Source of the DNA: an uncultured Lachnospiraceae bacterium
Lineage (GTDB): Bacteria > Bacillota > Clostridia > Lachnospirales > Lachnospiraceae
DNA length: 7,149 nt
Direction: 5' to 3'
NCBI GenBank assembly: GCA_945787485.1
Contig: CALZHV010000112.1
Span: 1 to 7,149 of the forward strand
The notes beneath the pieces were generated by a model. That model had not been told where the DNA came from. It did not search any database and saw only the letters and a list, made by a program, of their open reading frames with translations. A program made the position numbers and the translations under genes. How positions within the stretch are numbered: the stretch's first letter is position 1; each line of letters opens with the position of its first letter. Positions 1 to 7,005 of this stretch are shown here, in pieces.

Positions 1-33
1 GTGTAGTGAGGGTTCGGTAAAAGAAAGTATAAT

Positions 34-38
34 GGAGG
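34..38 (+). promoter_or_regulatory. Ribosome binding site of the hybrid kinase
   Basis: GGAGG sits 4 nt before the ATG at 43 and 10 nt before the in-frame ATG at 49. The spacing does not decide between them. The two proteins would differ by only two residues (Met-Gly). Confidence 0.8.
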
Positions 39-42
39 ACAA

Positions 43-1722
43 ATGGGGATGGCACAATTTGATAACGAGGATATAAGCTACATATTAAATATGTCAAAAA
101 CCGGCGTATGGTGTGTGGAATTCGAGCAGGGCAAAGAACCGCGGTTTTATGCAAATAGGATAATGGATGAATTGCTTGGCATTGAAGAGGAGGTTTCTCC
201 GGAAGAACGATATACATATTTTGCAGCACGTATACATTATGATGATGCACAAATGTTCCAGGAATATTCTGAAAAAATGGTTGAAGGAAATATTTCTGAG
301 GTCGTATACAGATTCAATCATCCGAAAAAGGGAGAAATGTATGTAAGATGTGCCGGAAGCAGAGACTTTAATGTAAAGGATTATATCTGCTTGAAAGGAA
401 TACATAAGGATATTACAGATACGGTTCGTTTAGATAAGGAAAAAGAAGAAGAGCAAAGGCTTACATTAGAACTTGAGTATTTTAGGGAATTAAATATGGA
501 GCTTGAGTCTAAGCAAAAAGAACTTGAAGAAACAAAAATTGCACTTGAACGAGCGCTTATTTCTTCAAAAAATGCAAATAATGCTAAGTCAAGCTTTCTG
601 TTTAGCATGTCGCACGATATAAGAACTCCGATGAATGCAATAATAGGATTTACGGATTTGTTGGAAAAAGCTTTAGATGACAAAGAAAAAAGTCTTGACT
701 ATATTCATAAAATCCAAAATTCAAACCAATATCTTTTGTCACTTATTAACAACGTGTTAGAGATGGCAAGGATAGAAAGTGGGGCATTGGAATTAAATGA
801 AGTAGTATGGGATGCTGAAAAATTCAGTTACTCAATTTATTCCGTTATGGAAAATGATATCAGAAACAAAAATATTGATTTCAAAAGAACTGTTAATGTT
901 GAGCATAAATGTGTGTATTGCGACTCGACAAAATTAAGGGAAATCTTTTTGAATATATTAAGCAATGCAATCAAATATACACATGAAGGCGGAAAAATCA
1001 CGATGGATTTGATGGAAATTCCGAGTGACAGAGAAGGCTATGCATTGTATAAAACAGTTATTGAAGATGACGGAATAGGCATGAGGGAAGATTTTATTCC
1101 TATAATATTTGAAGAGTTTTCAAGAGAAAGAAACTATACTGAAAGCAAGATTTTGGGTACGGGCCTTGGCATGCCGATTACAAAGAGACTTATTGATTAT
1201 ATGGGCGGAACAATTCAGGTGGAAAGTGAAGTCGGAAAAGGAAGTAAGTTTACAGTGATAATTCCGCACAGAATTGCAGAAAGTGAAGAAGAAATTGATG
1301 ATTTATTAAATAATGAAAATCTTTCTTATGAGGTTTTTGACGGCAGAGGAATACTCCTTGCGGAAGATAATGAGCTGAATCAGGAAATTGCAGTTGAAAT
1401 ACTTACAGAAGCAGGCTTTTATGTAGATGTTGCCGAAAATGGAGCTGTCTGTATTGAAAAGCTTATGGCTTCGGAAAAGGGACAATATGATCTTGTAATT
1501 ATGGATATCCAGATGCCAAAAATGGATGGCTATGAAGCTACAAGAAGAATACGAAAGTTAGAGGATAAAGACAAAGCAAATATCCCGATTGTTGCCATGA
1601 CAGCGAATGCGTTTGAGGAAGATAAGAAAAATGCATTAGATGCGGGTATGAATGCCCATATTGCAAAACCGATATCAATTCCAAAATTAATGTATACGCT
1701 TGCAGATATATTGACAAATTAA
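43..1722 (+). CDS. Soluble PAS hybrid sensor histidine kinase with C-terminal receiver domain
   Basis: A complete 559-residue hybrid two-component kinase that would autophosphorylate on His and pass the phosphate to its own receiver Asp. Domains in order: PAS-like sensor (about 10-127, ending in the typical GIHKDITD edge); Glu/Lys-rich coiled coil (about 128-183); HisKA with H-box SMSHDIRTP, phospho-His H191; HATPase_c with N-box N304/N308, G1 box DDGIGM (343-347) and G2 box GTGLGM (372-377); receiver (about 435-557) with acidic D442, phosphoacceptor D488, T520 and K542. All key residues are present, so it should be active. There is no signal peptide or membrane segment, so it is probably cytosolic and senses an internal cue. 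An in-frame TAA at 19-21 with no start codon before 43 shows the N-terminus is complete. GGAGG at 34-38 lies 4 nt before the ATG at 43 and 10 nt before an alternative ATG at 49; either could be used. No Hpt domain or DNA-binding partner is in the window, and the signal and output are unknown. Confidence 0.96.
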   Translation: MGMAQFDNEDISYILNMSKTGVWCVEFEQGKEPRFYANRIMDELLGIEEEVSPEERYTYFAARIHYDDAQMFQEYSEKMVEGNISEVVYRFNHPKKGEMYVRCAGSRDFNVKDYICLKGIHKDITDTVRLDKEKEEEQRLTLELEYFRELNMELESKQKELEETKIALERALISSKNANNAKSSFLFSMSHDIRTPMNAIIGFTDLLEKALDDKEKSLDYIHKIQNSNQYLLSLINNVLEMARIESGALELNEVVWDAEKFSYSIYSVMENDIRNKNIDFKRTVNVEHKCVYCDSTKLREIFLNILSNAIKYTHEGGKITMDLMEIPSDREGYALYKTVIEDDGIGMREDFIPIIFEEFSRERNYTESKILGTGLGMPITKRLIDYMGGTIQVESEVGKGSKFTVIIPHRIAESEEEIDDLLNNENLSYEVFDGRGILLAEDNELNQEIAVEILTEAGFYVDVAENGAVCIEKLMASEKGQYDLVIMDIQMPKMDGYEATRRIRKLEDKDKANIPIVAMTANAFEEDKKNALDAGMNAHIAKPISIPKLMYTLADILTN

Positions 1723-1777
1723 AAAATGTGTAAAAAGTAATAAAACATAAATTAAAAAACGTATAAAAAAAACAAAT

Positions 1778-1842
1778 AAAAAAGACACCTGGTTGTTATT
1801 ACCTGTTTCAAAACGGTAAATCTTCAATCAAGTGCCTTTTTT
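1778..1842 (-). terminator. Long imperfect hairpin terminator between convergent genes, best fit to the minus strand
   Basis: The outer arms are 1778-1795 and 1825-1842 (18 nt each), with A6 on one side and T6 on the other, so transcripts from either strand end in a U run. An inner stem, TTACC (1799-1803) plus GTT (1805-1807) with AAC plus GGTAA (1812-1819), closes on a TCAA loop. Read on the minus strand, two of the three imperfect outer positions become G-U wobbles and only one A-C mismatch remains. Read on the plus strand there are two A-C mismatches and one G-U. The better fit is therefore to the AAA+ gene ending at 1926, but it probably also stops transcription from the kinase gene ending at 1722. 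The rest of the 203-nt gap is plain A/T-rich sequence in which I see nothing else. Confidence 0.82.
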
Positions 1843-1925
1843 ATTGTAATAAATTCTCTGAATCTAATATTATTAATAAATATTTGCTAAAAAAATTTGT
1901 ACAAAATCAATACTTATATAACAGA

Positions 1926-3422
1926 TTACTCAATTAGTTCGTGTATTTTTTTTGCATCGTAAAGAACCTTTGATACGTTGTTTACTTCTATTTGATAAAG
2001 AGCATTTGCTGCAATGTGTTCAGCAACCTGTTCAATATCACGTACGCCTGAAGTACCTGAACAAAGTTCAACAATTTTATCTAATCCGTCATCAGTTATT
2101 TCAATCTCATCTGCCGTCATCTGCATCCTTTTTAATATTTTTGGCAAGGAGAATTTTGAAAAAATAATTTTCTTTTCTTCATTCGTATAATCAGGTATTT
2201 CAATTACTGCAAATCGTGACATTATAGGAGCACTGATTAAACTCTTGTCATTTGCTGTTGCGATAGGATATACACCGTCTGTTGGAATCATACATTCCAT
2301 GTAGTTGTCTGTAAAACCAAGATTGTCTAACAGAGTAAGCAAAACATCCGCAGGATTACCATTTCCTTTTCCTTCGTTGGCTTTGTCAAGCTCATTTATA
2401 ATAAATACAAGCTTGGATTCGCCTGCCTGAGCAAATGCCTCCATAATAATTCCCGGTTTAGCATTTGCATAAACTCTTGAACTGCCGGTTAACTGCTCAG
2501 GGTCGTTTATGGAACTCATGTCAAGTGTAGTCCATGAAAGCTTTAATATCTTTGCAACCGCATATGCTACCTGGGATTTACCTGTTCCGGCCGGACCGAT
2601 AATAAGAAGTCCGTATGCAGGAAGAGTATGAGTTCTGTTTATCTGGATAATGGTTTCGATAATTCTTTGCTTAACCTTTTCCATTCCATAAAGCTCTTCA
2701 TCAAGGATTCTCCTTGCTTCAACCGGGTCTATAGATGCAAAATAGTTATTCTTCCAGTTTATGCTCATCATAGTTGAAAGTGCACGCTGCGCATGTCGTC
2801 TTTCTTCAGGCGAAACTTCGTTTGATTTTGCAACAACAAGATTTCTTCTTGCCCACAGCTTTATGTTGTCAGGAAGAGTGTTACCCGCACAGGCAATAAA
2901 GTCTGTAATACTTTGTATGCTTGTAAGCTTCATTCCATCGCCTGTTATGTCTTTATCATCATCTGGTTCATCATCATCTGATATTTCGGCAGGAGGATCA
3001 CTTGATAAAAGTCTGTCTATCATATATTGAAGAAAACCATCGGCTGATGAAAGCTTTGTGCTGTCTGCAAATGCCTGTTCACGGATTTTGTATACTGCGT
3101 AGCCGTCATCAGTAACAGCTCCCGAAAGCTTGACCTTTATGTGATTTTCACCAAGCCATTTGTAAAGACTCGTAAATCTCGAATCAATTTTAATAATGTC
3201 ATATGTAGTTTTAACACCGTCTTCGTTTATTTCAAAGCATGTACGTTTGATTGGATTAATAAACATTCCATCGGTATGATGCTTGAATTTACCATCCTTA
3301 TTATCAAGAATCATTATTGGATTTTCTTTTGTCGCTTCGTTATTAGAAGACTGAAATGTCTTGTATGTGCATACAGCCTGCACATTTGGATCCGGCTTAT
3401 CTTTAAAGTCAAATACTGGCAT
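1926..3422 (-). CDS. Lon-like AAA+ ATPase without a protease domain (Walker B Asp to Asn)
   Basis: A 498-residue protein. Residues about 240-485 form an AAA+ module of Lon type: LDEELYGMEKVK lead-in (240-251), Walker A GPAGTGKS (276-283, K282), aromatic pore-loop candidate Y318, Walker B FIINELDK (340-347), sensor 1 ATAN (N391), arginine-finger position R403 in SRFAVIEI, and sensor 2 SGVRDIEQ (R461). The chain ends soon after the small helical domain, so the Lon Ser-Lys peptidase is absent. The usual Walker B Asp is Asn (N343, AAT at 2394-2396 on the complementary strand) while catalytic E344 is kept. Residues 1-140 are not recognised and do not look like the Lon N domain. An acidic linker (about 146-159) joins this part to a helical segment and the ATPase. 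By family it is likely a hexameric remodelling or unfolding ATPase in the cytosol; substrate and partner are unknown. The start at 3422 is chosen because GAGG lies 8 nt upstream. An in-frame ATG at 3512 would add 30 residues but has no Shine-Dalgarno site and overlaps the likely promoter. Confidence 0.88.
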   Translation of the reverse strand: MPVFDFKDKPDPNVQAVCTYKTFQSSNNEATKENPIMILDNKDGKFKHHTDGMFINPIKRTCFEINEDGVKTTYDIIKIDSRFTSLYKWLGENHIKVKLSGAVTDDGYAVYKIREQAFADSTKLSSADGFLQYMIDRLLSSDPPAEISDDDEPDDDKDITGDGMKLTSIQSITDFIACAGNTLPDNIKLWARRNLVVAKSNEVSPEERRHAQRALSTMMSINWKNNYFASIDPVEARRILDEELYGMEKVKQRIIETIIQINRTHTLPAYGLLIIGPAGTGKSQVAYAVAKILKLSWTTLDMSSINDPEQLTGSSRVYANAKPGIIMEAFAQAGESKLVFIINELDKANEGKGNGNPADVLLTLLDNLGFTDNYMECMIPTDGVYPIATANDKSLISAPIMSRFAVIEIPDYTNEEKKIIFSKFSLPKILKRMQMTADEIEITDDGLDKIVELCSGTSGVRDIEQVAEHIAANALYQIEVNNVSKVLYDAKKIHELIE

Positions 3423-3430
3423 TTTTCTTA

Positions 3431-3434
3431 CCTC
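3431..3434 (-). promoter_or_regulatory. Ribosome binding site that fixes the AAA+ gene start
   Basis: GAGG on the minus strand, 8 nt before the ATG at 3422-3420. It supports the 498-residue product over the longer reading from 3512, where only A/T-rich sequence precedes the ATG. Confidence 0.75.
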
Positions 3435-3454
3435 GTTAATAAATTTTATGATTA

Positions 3455-3483
3455 ATAATCGGATTTTGTTCGTGTTTTGCCAA
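3455..3483 (-). promoter_or_regulatory. Candidate sigma-A type promoter for the AAA+ gene
   Basis: On the minus strand a TTGGCA box (3483-3478) is followed after 17 nt by GATTAT (3460-3455). The -35 matches consensus at 5 of 6 positions and the -10 at 4 of 6. Transcription would start near 3448, leaving about 25 nt before the ATG at 3422. The region is A/T-rich, so chance matches are likely and confidence is moderate. Confidence 0.45.
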
Positions 3484-3545
3484 GAATCAAATATCCCAGT
3501 AAATAATAACATATTATTATTAAAAATTGGAATAAATATTATTAT

Positions 3546-3575
3546 TTGACAAATTTAGAGCATGTATGAGATAAT
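3546..3575 (+). promoter_or_regulatory. Sigma-A type promoter for the SGNH-MBOAT operon
   Basis: A perfect TTGACA box at 3546-3551 is followed after 18 nt by GATAAT at 3570-3575 (5 of 6 to consensus). Transcription would start near 3582, giving a short leader of about 26 nt that contains the AGGGGG ribosome binding site at 3594-3599, 8 nt before the ATG at 3608. This is the strongest promoter match in the window and faces away from the AAA+ gene. I see no clear operator palindrome. The A/T inverted repeat at 3502-3518 lies between the two promoters. Confidence 0.7.
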
Positions 3576-3607
3576 TTTCAATGTTATTTTTCTAGGGGGA
3601 TAATAGT

Positions 3608-5350
3608 ATGAAACAAAGGATTAACAAAGCAATAAGATGTATTTGTTTTTTGACTGTTTTTGTTTTCTTGTTTGTAAACATACAAGATGTGTTTGTTGAA
3701 GATTATACCGGAAGTGTACTTGCAAGTGGGATTTATGAAATGGAAGATGATACCGTGCAAGTTATTTTTTTGGGCTGTAGTCATGTTTACTACGGTATTT
3801 CACCACAGGAAATTTATAATCACAGCGGACTTGTAACATATAATTGTGGTACTTCTATTCAAAGTGTCAGCAGCTCATATTATATGCTGTCAGATGTTTT
3901 GAAGCATCAATCTCCAGAGGTTGTTGTTTTAGATGCCGCTTCGCTGTTTTATGAAGAGGAGATACCTGAAAGACAAATAATGGTACTTAATATTTTAAAA
4001 TCAATGCCTAACAAGCTTGAAATGGCTAATTATTATCTTGACTGCCTTAATATGGATAAAAATTCAGAGGATGAAAATAGTTTGTCGGATGAAGATAGCA
4101 GTGTTAAGGATGAAGCTGACGGCACCCAGGATGAAGATGGAAGCACCGGGGATGAAGATGGAAACACCGGGGATGAAGCTGGCGATGCTAAGAATGAAGA
4201 TAATAATTCGGATGATAGTAGTGAAGATACAACAAAGGAAGAAATTGCCATTAATAATGCTGACGAATTTGTCGGTATAATGTTGCCTGTTTATTCCTAT
4301 CATCAAAGGTGGAAAAAGCTGTTAAAAAAAGACTTTGTTTACAACGATAAAACAAATAAATATACAAAAGGCTATTCTTTCAGAAATATATATAGGGATA
4401 AAGAATATCTTATTGAAGATATGTACGAAGAGGTTGATGAAGAATATTATCTGGAAATTAATGATACGAATTTAAAATATTTGTTAAAAATAAAAGATTT
4501 ATGTGATGAAAATGATATACAGTTAATGCTTACTGCTGTGCCTGCTGTAGGAAAAAAAGAAAGTCCTACAACATATAATAAAGCAAAATATGATGAAGTT
4601 GTGAAACTTTCTAAAAAATATGGTATAGATTATTTTGATTTAACATATAGCGAAGAGTCAGAGCTTAATTTAGACGAACGCTATGATTATTATAATGATG
4701 TTCATTTAAATTATTCCGGAGCAGTGAAGACATCAAGATATATCGGTGATTATTTGCATGACAGATATGGTGTTAAAGCGAAAAAAAACCGGCAGTATGA
4801 TGAGGATAAGCTTTATTATGATAAAGTAAGATATATTATGAAGTATGCCATGTCTTACAGGTTTGATAAGTATATGGAGCTTTTAAATGAAAATGCTGAT
4901 GATTTGGTAGTAATAGTCACATTACAGGGCGATGGAATAAAAGAGCTTACAAAAGATGAAAAAGCTTTATTAAAGCAATTTGGTATAAAGGAAGATTTAA
5001 CCAAACTGGAAGGACAGGCATTTATATGTGTTAAGGATGGCAATGAAATCCTTTATAAGGAAAGAGATGGTGAAAAGCTGGAATATACCTATCGTACTGA
5101 TAATACAGAAATAGTTATTAACAGTTATGGCTCCGAAGCATTGCAAAAAAATACAATTGTAACTACGATTGATAACAAAAATTATGCCTGCGGAAAAACA
5201 GGAATAAATATAGTTGTTTTAGATAAGGAATCGGAGCTTGTGCTTGACAGTATATACTATAAAAATAAAAATTCTTTTAATCATCTTAAAGATGATACAT
5301 CAAATATAATTTTTTCAAAATATGAAGAATATGTTTTGGGGATAAAATAA
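3608..5350 (+). CDS. Membrane-anchored SGNH-family (DltD/AlgX-like) O-acyltransferase or esterase
   Basis: A 580-residue extracytoplasmic enzyme expected to move or remove acyl groups on a surface polymer together with the MBOAT protein encoded next. Residues 9-27 form one hydrophobic N-terminal anchor after a Lys/Arg-rich start. The SGNH core follows: block I FLGCSHVYYGISP (54-66) with likely nucleophile S58, NCGTSIQS (79-86), VVVLDAASLFY (105-115), LMLTAVPAVG (306-315), and the Asp-His end NDVHLNYSGA (D364, H366). Two parts are unusual. Residues about 150-211 are an acidic, low-complexity insert built on a heptad (DED-GSTG-like) encoded by 21-bp repeats. Residues about 410-553 form a second domain whose motifs resemble ILEI/FAM3 proteins in swapped order. 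The start is supported by AGGGGG 8 nt upstream and a good promoter. The gene is probably co-transcribed with the MBOAT gene 5 nt downstream. Transferase versus esterase cannot be decided from sequence, and the acceptor is unknown. Confidence 0.85.
   Translation: MKQRINKAIRCICFLTVFVFLFVNIQDVFVEDYTGSVLASGIYEMEDDTVQVIFLGCSHVYYGISPQEIYNHSGLVTYNCGTSIQSVSSSYYMLSDVLKHQSPEVVVLDAASLFYEEEIPERQIMVLNILKSMPNKLEMANYYLDCLNMDKNSEDENSLSDEDSSVKDEADGTQDEDGSTGDEDGNTGDEAGDAKNEDNNSDDSSEDTTKEEIAINNADEFVGIMLPVYSYHQRWKKLLKKDFVYNDKTNKYTKGYSFRNIYRDKEYLIEDMYEEVDEEYYLEINDTNLKYLLKIKDLCDENDIQLMLTAVPAVGKKESPTTYNKAKYDEVVKLSKKYGIDYFDLTYSEESELNLDERYDYYNDVHLNYSGAVKTSRYIGDYLHDRYGVKAKKNRQYDEDKLYYDKVRYIMKYAMSYRFDKYMELLNENADDLVVIVTLQGDGIKELTKDEKALLKQFGIKEDLTKLEGQAFICVKDGNEILYKERDGEKLEYTYRTDNTEIVINSYGSEALQKNTIVTTIDNKNYACGKTGINIVVLDKESELVLDSIYYKNKNSFNHLKDDTSNIIFSKYEEYVLGIK
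4070..4213 (+). repeat. In-frame 21-bp tandem repeats encoding an acidic heptad array
   Basis: After a shortened 18-bp first unit (4070-4087) come six 21-bp units starting at 4088, 4109, 4130, 4151, 4172 and 4193. Each opens GATGAA or AATGAA and encodes D/N-E-D/A followed by four looser residues. Units 4130-4150 and 4151-4171 differ by a single base (AGC versus AAC). The others are degenerate, with similarity falling toward the edges. The array encodes residues 155-202 of the SGNH protein, a flexible acidic segment between parts of the catalytic core. Confidence 0.85.
4868..5266 (+). other. C-terminal ILEI/FAM3 (PANDER-like) domain with halves in swapped order
   Basis: Residues about 421-485 of the SGNH protein (KYMELLNE, then DDLVVIVTLQGDGIKELT, then KALLKQFGI, then AFICVKDG) match in order and spacing the second half of FAM3/ILEI proteins as I recall them (FIEFLK, TIVLMGTYDDGATKLND, RRLIADLG, WVFCGGKG). 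Residues about 515-553 (VTTIDNKNY, then GKTGINIVVLD, then LVLDSIYY) match the first half (GRGINVALANGKTGEVLDTKYFD). In FAM3 the GRGIN part comes first; here it comes last. This rests on recalled family sequence and eye alignment only. Its likely role is binding a carbohydrate or partner rather than catalysis, but that is inference. Confidence 0.55.
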
Positions 5351-5355
5351 GAAAA

Positions 5356-7005
5356 ATGAAAGAAATAATAAATTCGATATTAGATAAAATATTAAATGAT
5401 ATATCGCTGGACTACAATAGTATATACTTTTTAATATTTCTGGCTTGTTTTCTCGGTATATATTTTTTGATGTTTAACAATAAAATAAAAGAAATCTGGC
5501 TGTTGATTGGAAGTCTGATATTTTACTGCTGGGCAGGGTGGCAGGCAGTGCTTATCGTAATATTTACGGCACTAACGGTTTACATTATTACAATGCGAAT
5601 GGATAGCATTTACAAAAAGTATGACGAAGAATCCAAAGAATTGTCTCCGAAAGAGAAAAATGCTTTGCTGATTAGTTATAAAAAACGTACTAATGTATAT
5701 AAGTTCATTGCCATGTTTTTGATATTTGGAATATGGATTTTTGTAAAGGTATGTAAATTTAACGAAGTTGACAGTGTTTTAACCTTCAATGATATGTTTA
5801 GTCATAAAGGGATAATAGTACCTCTCGGTATTTCATATTACACATTATCCTCCTTCGGCTATATTCTGGATGTAGGAATTGTCGGGAATGGACCAGGAAT
5901 GGTCAGAAAAATTATTCCTGAAAAAAATCCAATGAGATTGTTTTCGGCAATGATTTATTTCCCGCACATAGTTCAGGGACCGATAAGTAATTACAACGAT
6001 TTGATTGGGCAGATGAAGAAGCTGCCGGCATTTAGCTATGATCGTGTATGCTCCGGTAGTCAATTGATATTATGGGGCTTATTTAAAAAGGCAATTGTGG
6101 CTGACAGACTCGTAATATTAACGAAGACTGTATTTGATTATCCGGAGGCGTATGCAGGCGTTGAAATATTCATGGCAATAATATTTGGTGCATTTTGGAT
6201 GTATGCCGATTTTAGCGGTTGTACGGATATTGTACTTGGTGTATCTGAAATAATTGGTATAAGATTAAATCCAAATTTCCGACAGCCATTTTTTGCAGAG
6301 GATGCACAAGGCTTTTGGGCACGCTGGCATATGTCATTAAGCGGATGGACAAAGAGCTATATTTATTTGCCGGTTGCAATGAATCCGAAGTTTATGAAGC
6401 TTACAAAAAATATGAAGAAGAAAGGTCATGAAAGGTTTTCTTCGTTTGTCAAGGCGTTTGTTCCGCTTGTTTTGGTATGGATATTTACAGGATTATGGCA
6501 TGGAACGGGATTGGATTATTTGGCATGGGGACTTTACTGGTGTGCAATGATGACTATCGGTAAAGAAACCGAAGGAATCAGAAAAAAAGCATGGAAGCTT
6601 GTAAATGTTGATTTTGAAATGCAGGGATACAAAATCTGGTGCAGGATAAGAACTTTTTTTGTATTTGCAATCGGTCGAATGTGGACAGTTTGCGGAAGTG
6701 CTGCAGGATTTTTCATTCTGTGGCAAAGAATGTTTTCAGAGTCGAGATTATGGAATTTGACTAATAATACTTTTTTCTCACTTGGACTTGATAGAAAGGA
6801 TTATTATATAGCAATATTCGGAATTTTAGTAATGTGTCTTGTAGATGTTTTGCATGAGAAGGGATATAATTTGAGACAGAGCATTTCCAAAATGGTATTA
6901 CCGGTCAGATGGGCGATATATTTTGTTGCAATATTTACGGTAATTATTTTTGGAATGTACGGACTCGCTGTAGATTCAGCGGCATTTGCATATGGGGCAT
7001 TCTAA
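5356..7005 (+). CDS. MBOAT-family membrane O-acyltransferase (AlgI/DltB-like)
   Basis: A 549-residue polytopic membrane protein of usual family length or slightly longer, with roughly ten or more hydrophobic segments. Family signatures run in order: VPLGISYYTLSSFGYILDV, YFPHIVQGPISNY, ADFSGCTDIVLG with IGIRLNPNFRQPFF, FWARWHMSLSGW with YIYLPV (H325), and WIFTGLWHG, whose His (H382) is the conserved MBOAT catalytic His. By family it takes an acyl group, usually acetyl, from a cytosolic donor and passes it across the membrane to a surface polymer via an SGNH partner. That partner is the gene ending 5 nt upstream. No Shine-Dalgarno site stands at proper distance from the ATG at 5356; the nearest G-run (5338-5341) is 14 nt away, which suggests translational coupling to the upstream gene. 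No dltA or dltC homologue or alginate gene is present, so D-alanylation or alginate acetylation should not be assumed. The substrate polymer is unknown. Confidence 0.94.
   Translation: MKEIINSILDKILNDISLDYNSIYFLIFLACFLGIYFLMFNNKIKEIWLLIGSLIFYCWAGWQAVLIVIFTALTVYIITMRMDSIYKKYDEESKELSPKEKNALLISYKKRTNVYKFIAMFLIFGIWIFVKVCKFNEVDSVLTFNDMFSHKGIIVPLGISYYTLSSFGYILDVGIVGNGPGMVRKIIPEKNPMRLFSAMIYFPHIVQGPISNYNDLIGQMKKLPAFSYDRVCSGSQLILWGLFKKAIVADRLVILTKTVFDYPEAYAGVEIFMAIIFGAFWMYADFSGCTDIVLGVSEIIGIRLNPNFRQPFFAEDAQGFWARWHMSLSGWTKSYIYLPVAMNPKFMKLTKNMKKKGHERFSSFVKAFVPLVLVWIFTGLWHGTGLDYLAWGLYWCAMMTIGKETEGIRKKAWKLVNVDFEMQGYKIWCRIRTFFVFAIGRMWTVCGSAAGFFILWQRMFSESRLWNLTNNTFFSLGLDRKDYYIAIFGILVMCLVDVLHEKGYNLRQSISKMVLPVRWAIYFVAIFTVIIFGMYGLAVDSAAFAYGAF

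Noticed and set aside
1..9. Possible tail of an upstream gene ending in tandem stops TAG (4-6) and TGA (7-9)
   Set aside because: One codon of open frame before the stop is not enough to support a gene.
28..33. Perfect TATAAT just before the hybrid kinase gene
   Set aside because: A promoter here would start transcription at about 39-41, after the GGAGG at 34-38, so the ribosome site would be lost. There is also no -35 box. It is probably chance overlap with the Shine-Dalgarno region.
1926..3422. Broken Lon protease gene
   Set aside because: The N-terminal region is not a Lon N domain, and no Ser-Lys peptidase remnant follows the stop; the gap leads straight to a terminator. It looks like a complete separate protein.
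3141..3455. Plus-strand open frame of about 104 codons opposite the AAA+ N-terminal region
   Set aside because: It is antisense to a well-supported coding sequence, without a ribosome site or recognisable domain.
3423..3512. Longer AAA+ protein starting at the in-frame ATG at 3512
   Set aside because: There is no Shine-Dalgarno site before it, the added 30 residues look like non-coding A/T-rich sequence, the likely promoter lies inside, and a well-spaced GAGG precedes the ATG at 3422.
4033..4251. Serine-rich open frame on the minus strand opposite the acidic insert
   Set aside because: It is the antisense reading of the Asp/Glu repeat codons (GAT/GAA give Ser/Leu-rich sequence) with no start signals.
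4017..4280. Open frame with repeated RMK-type units in a second plus-strand frame
   Set aside because: It is a frame-shifted reading of the 21-bp repeats inside the SGNH gene, with no ribosome binding site.
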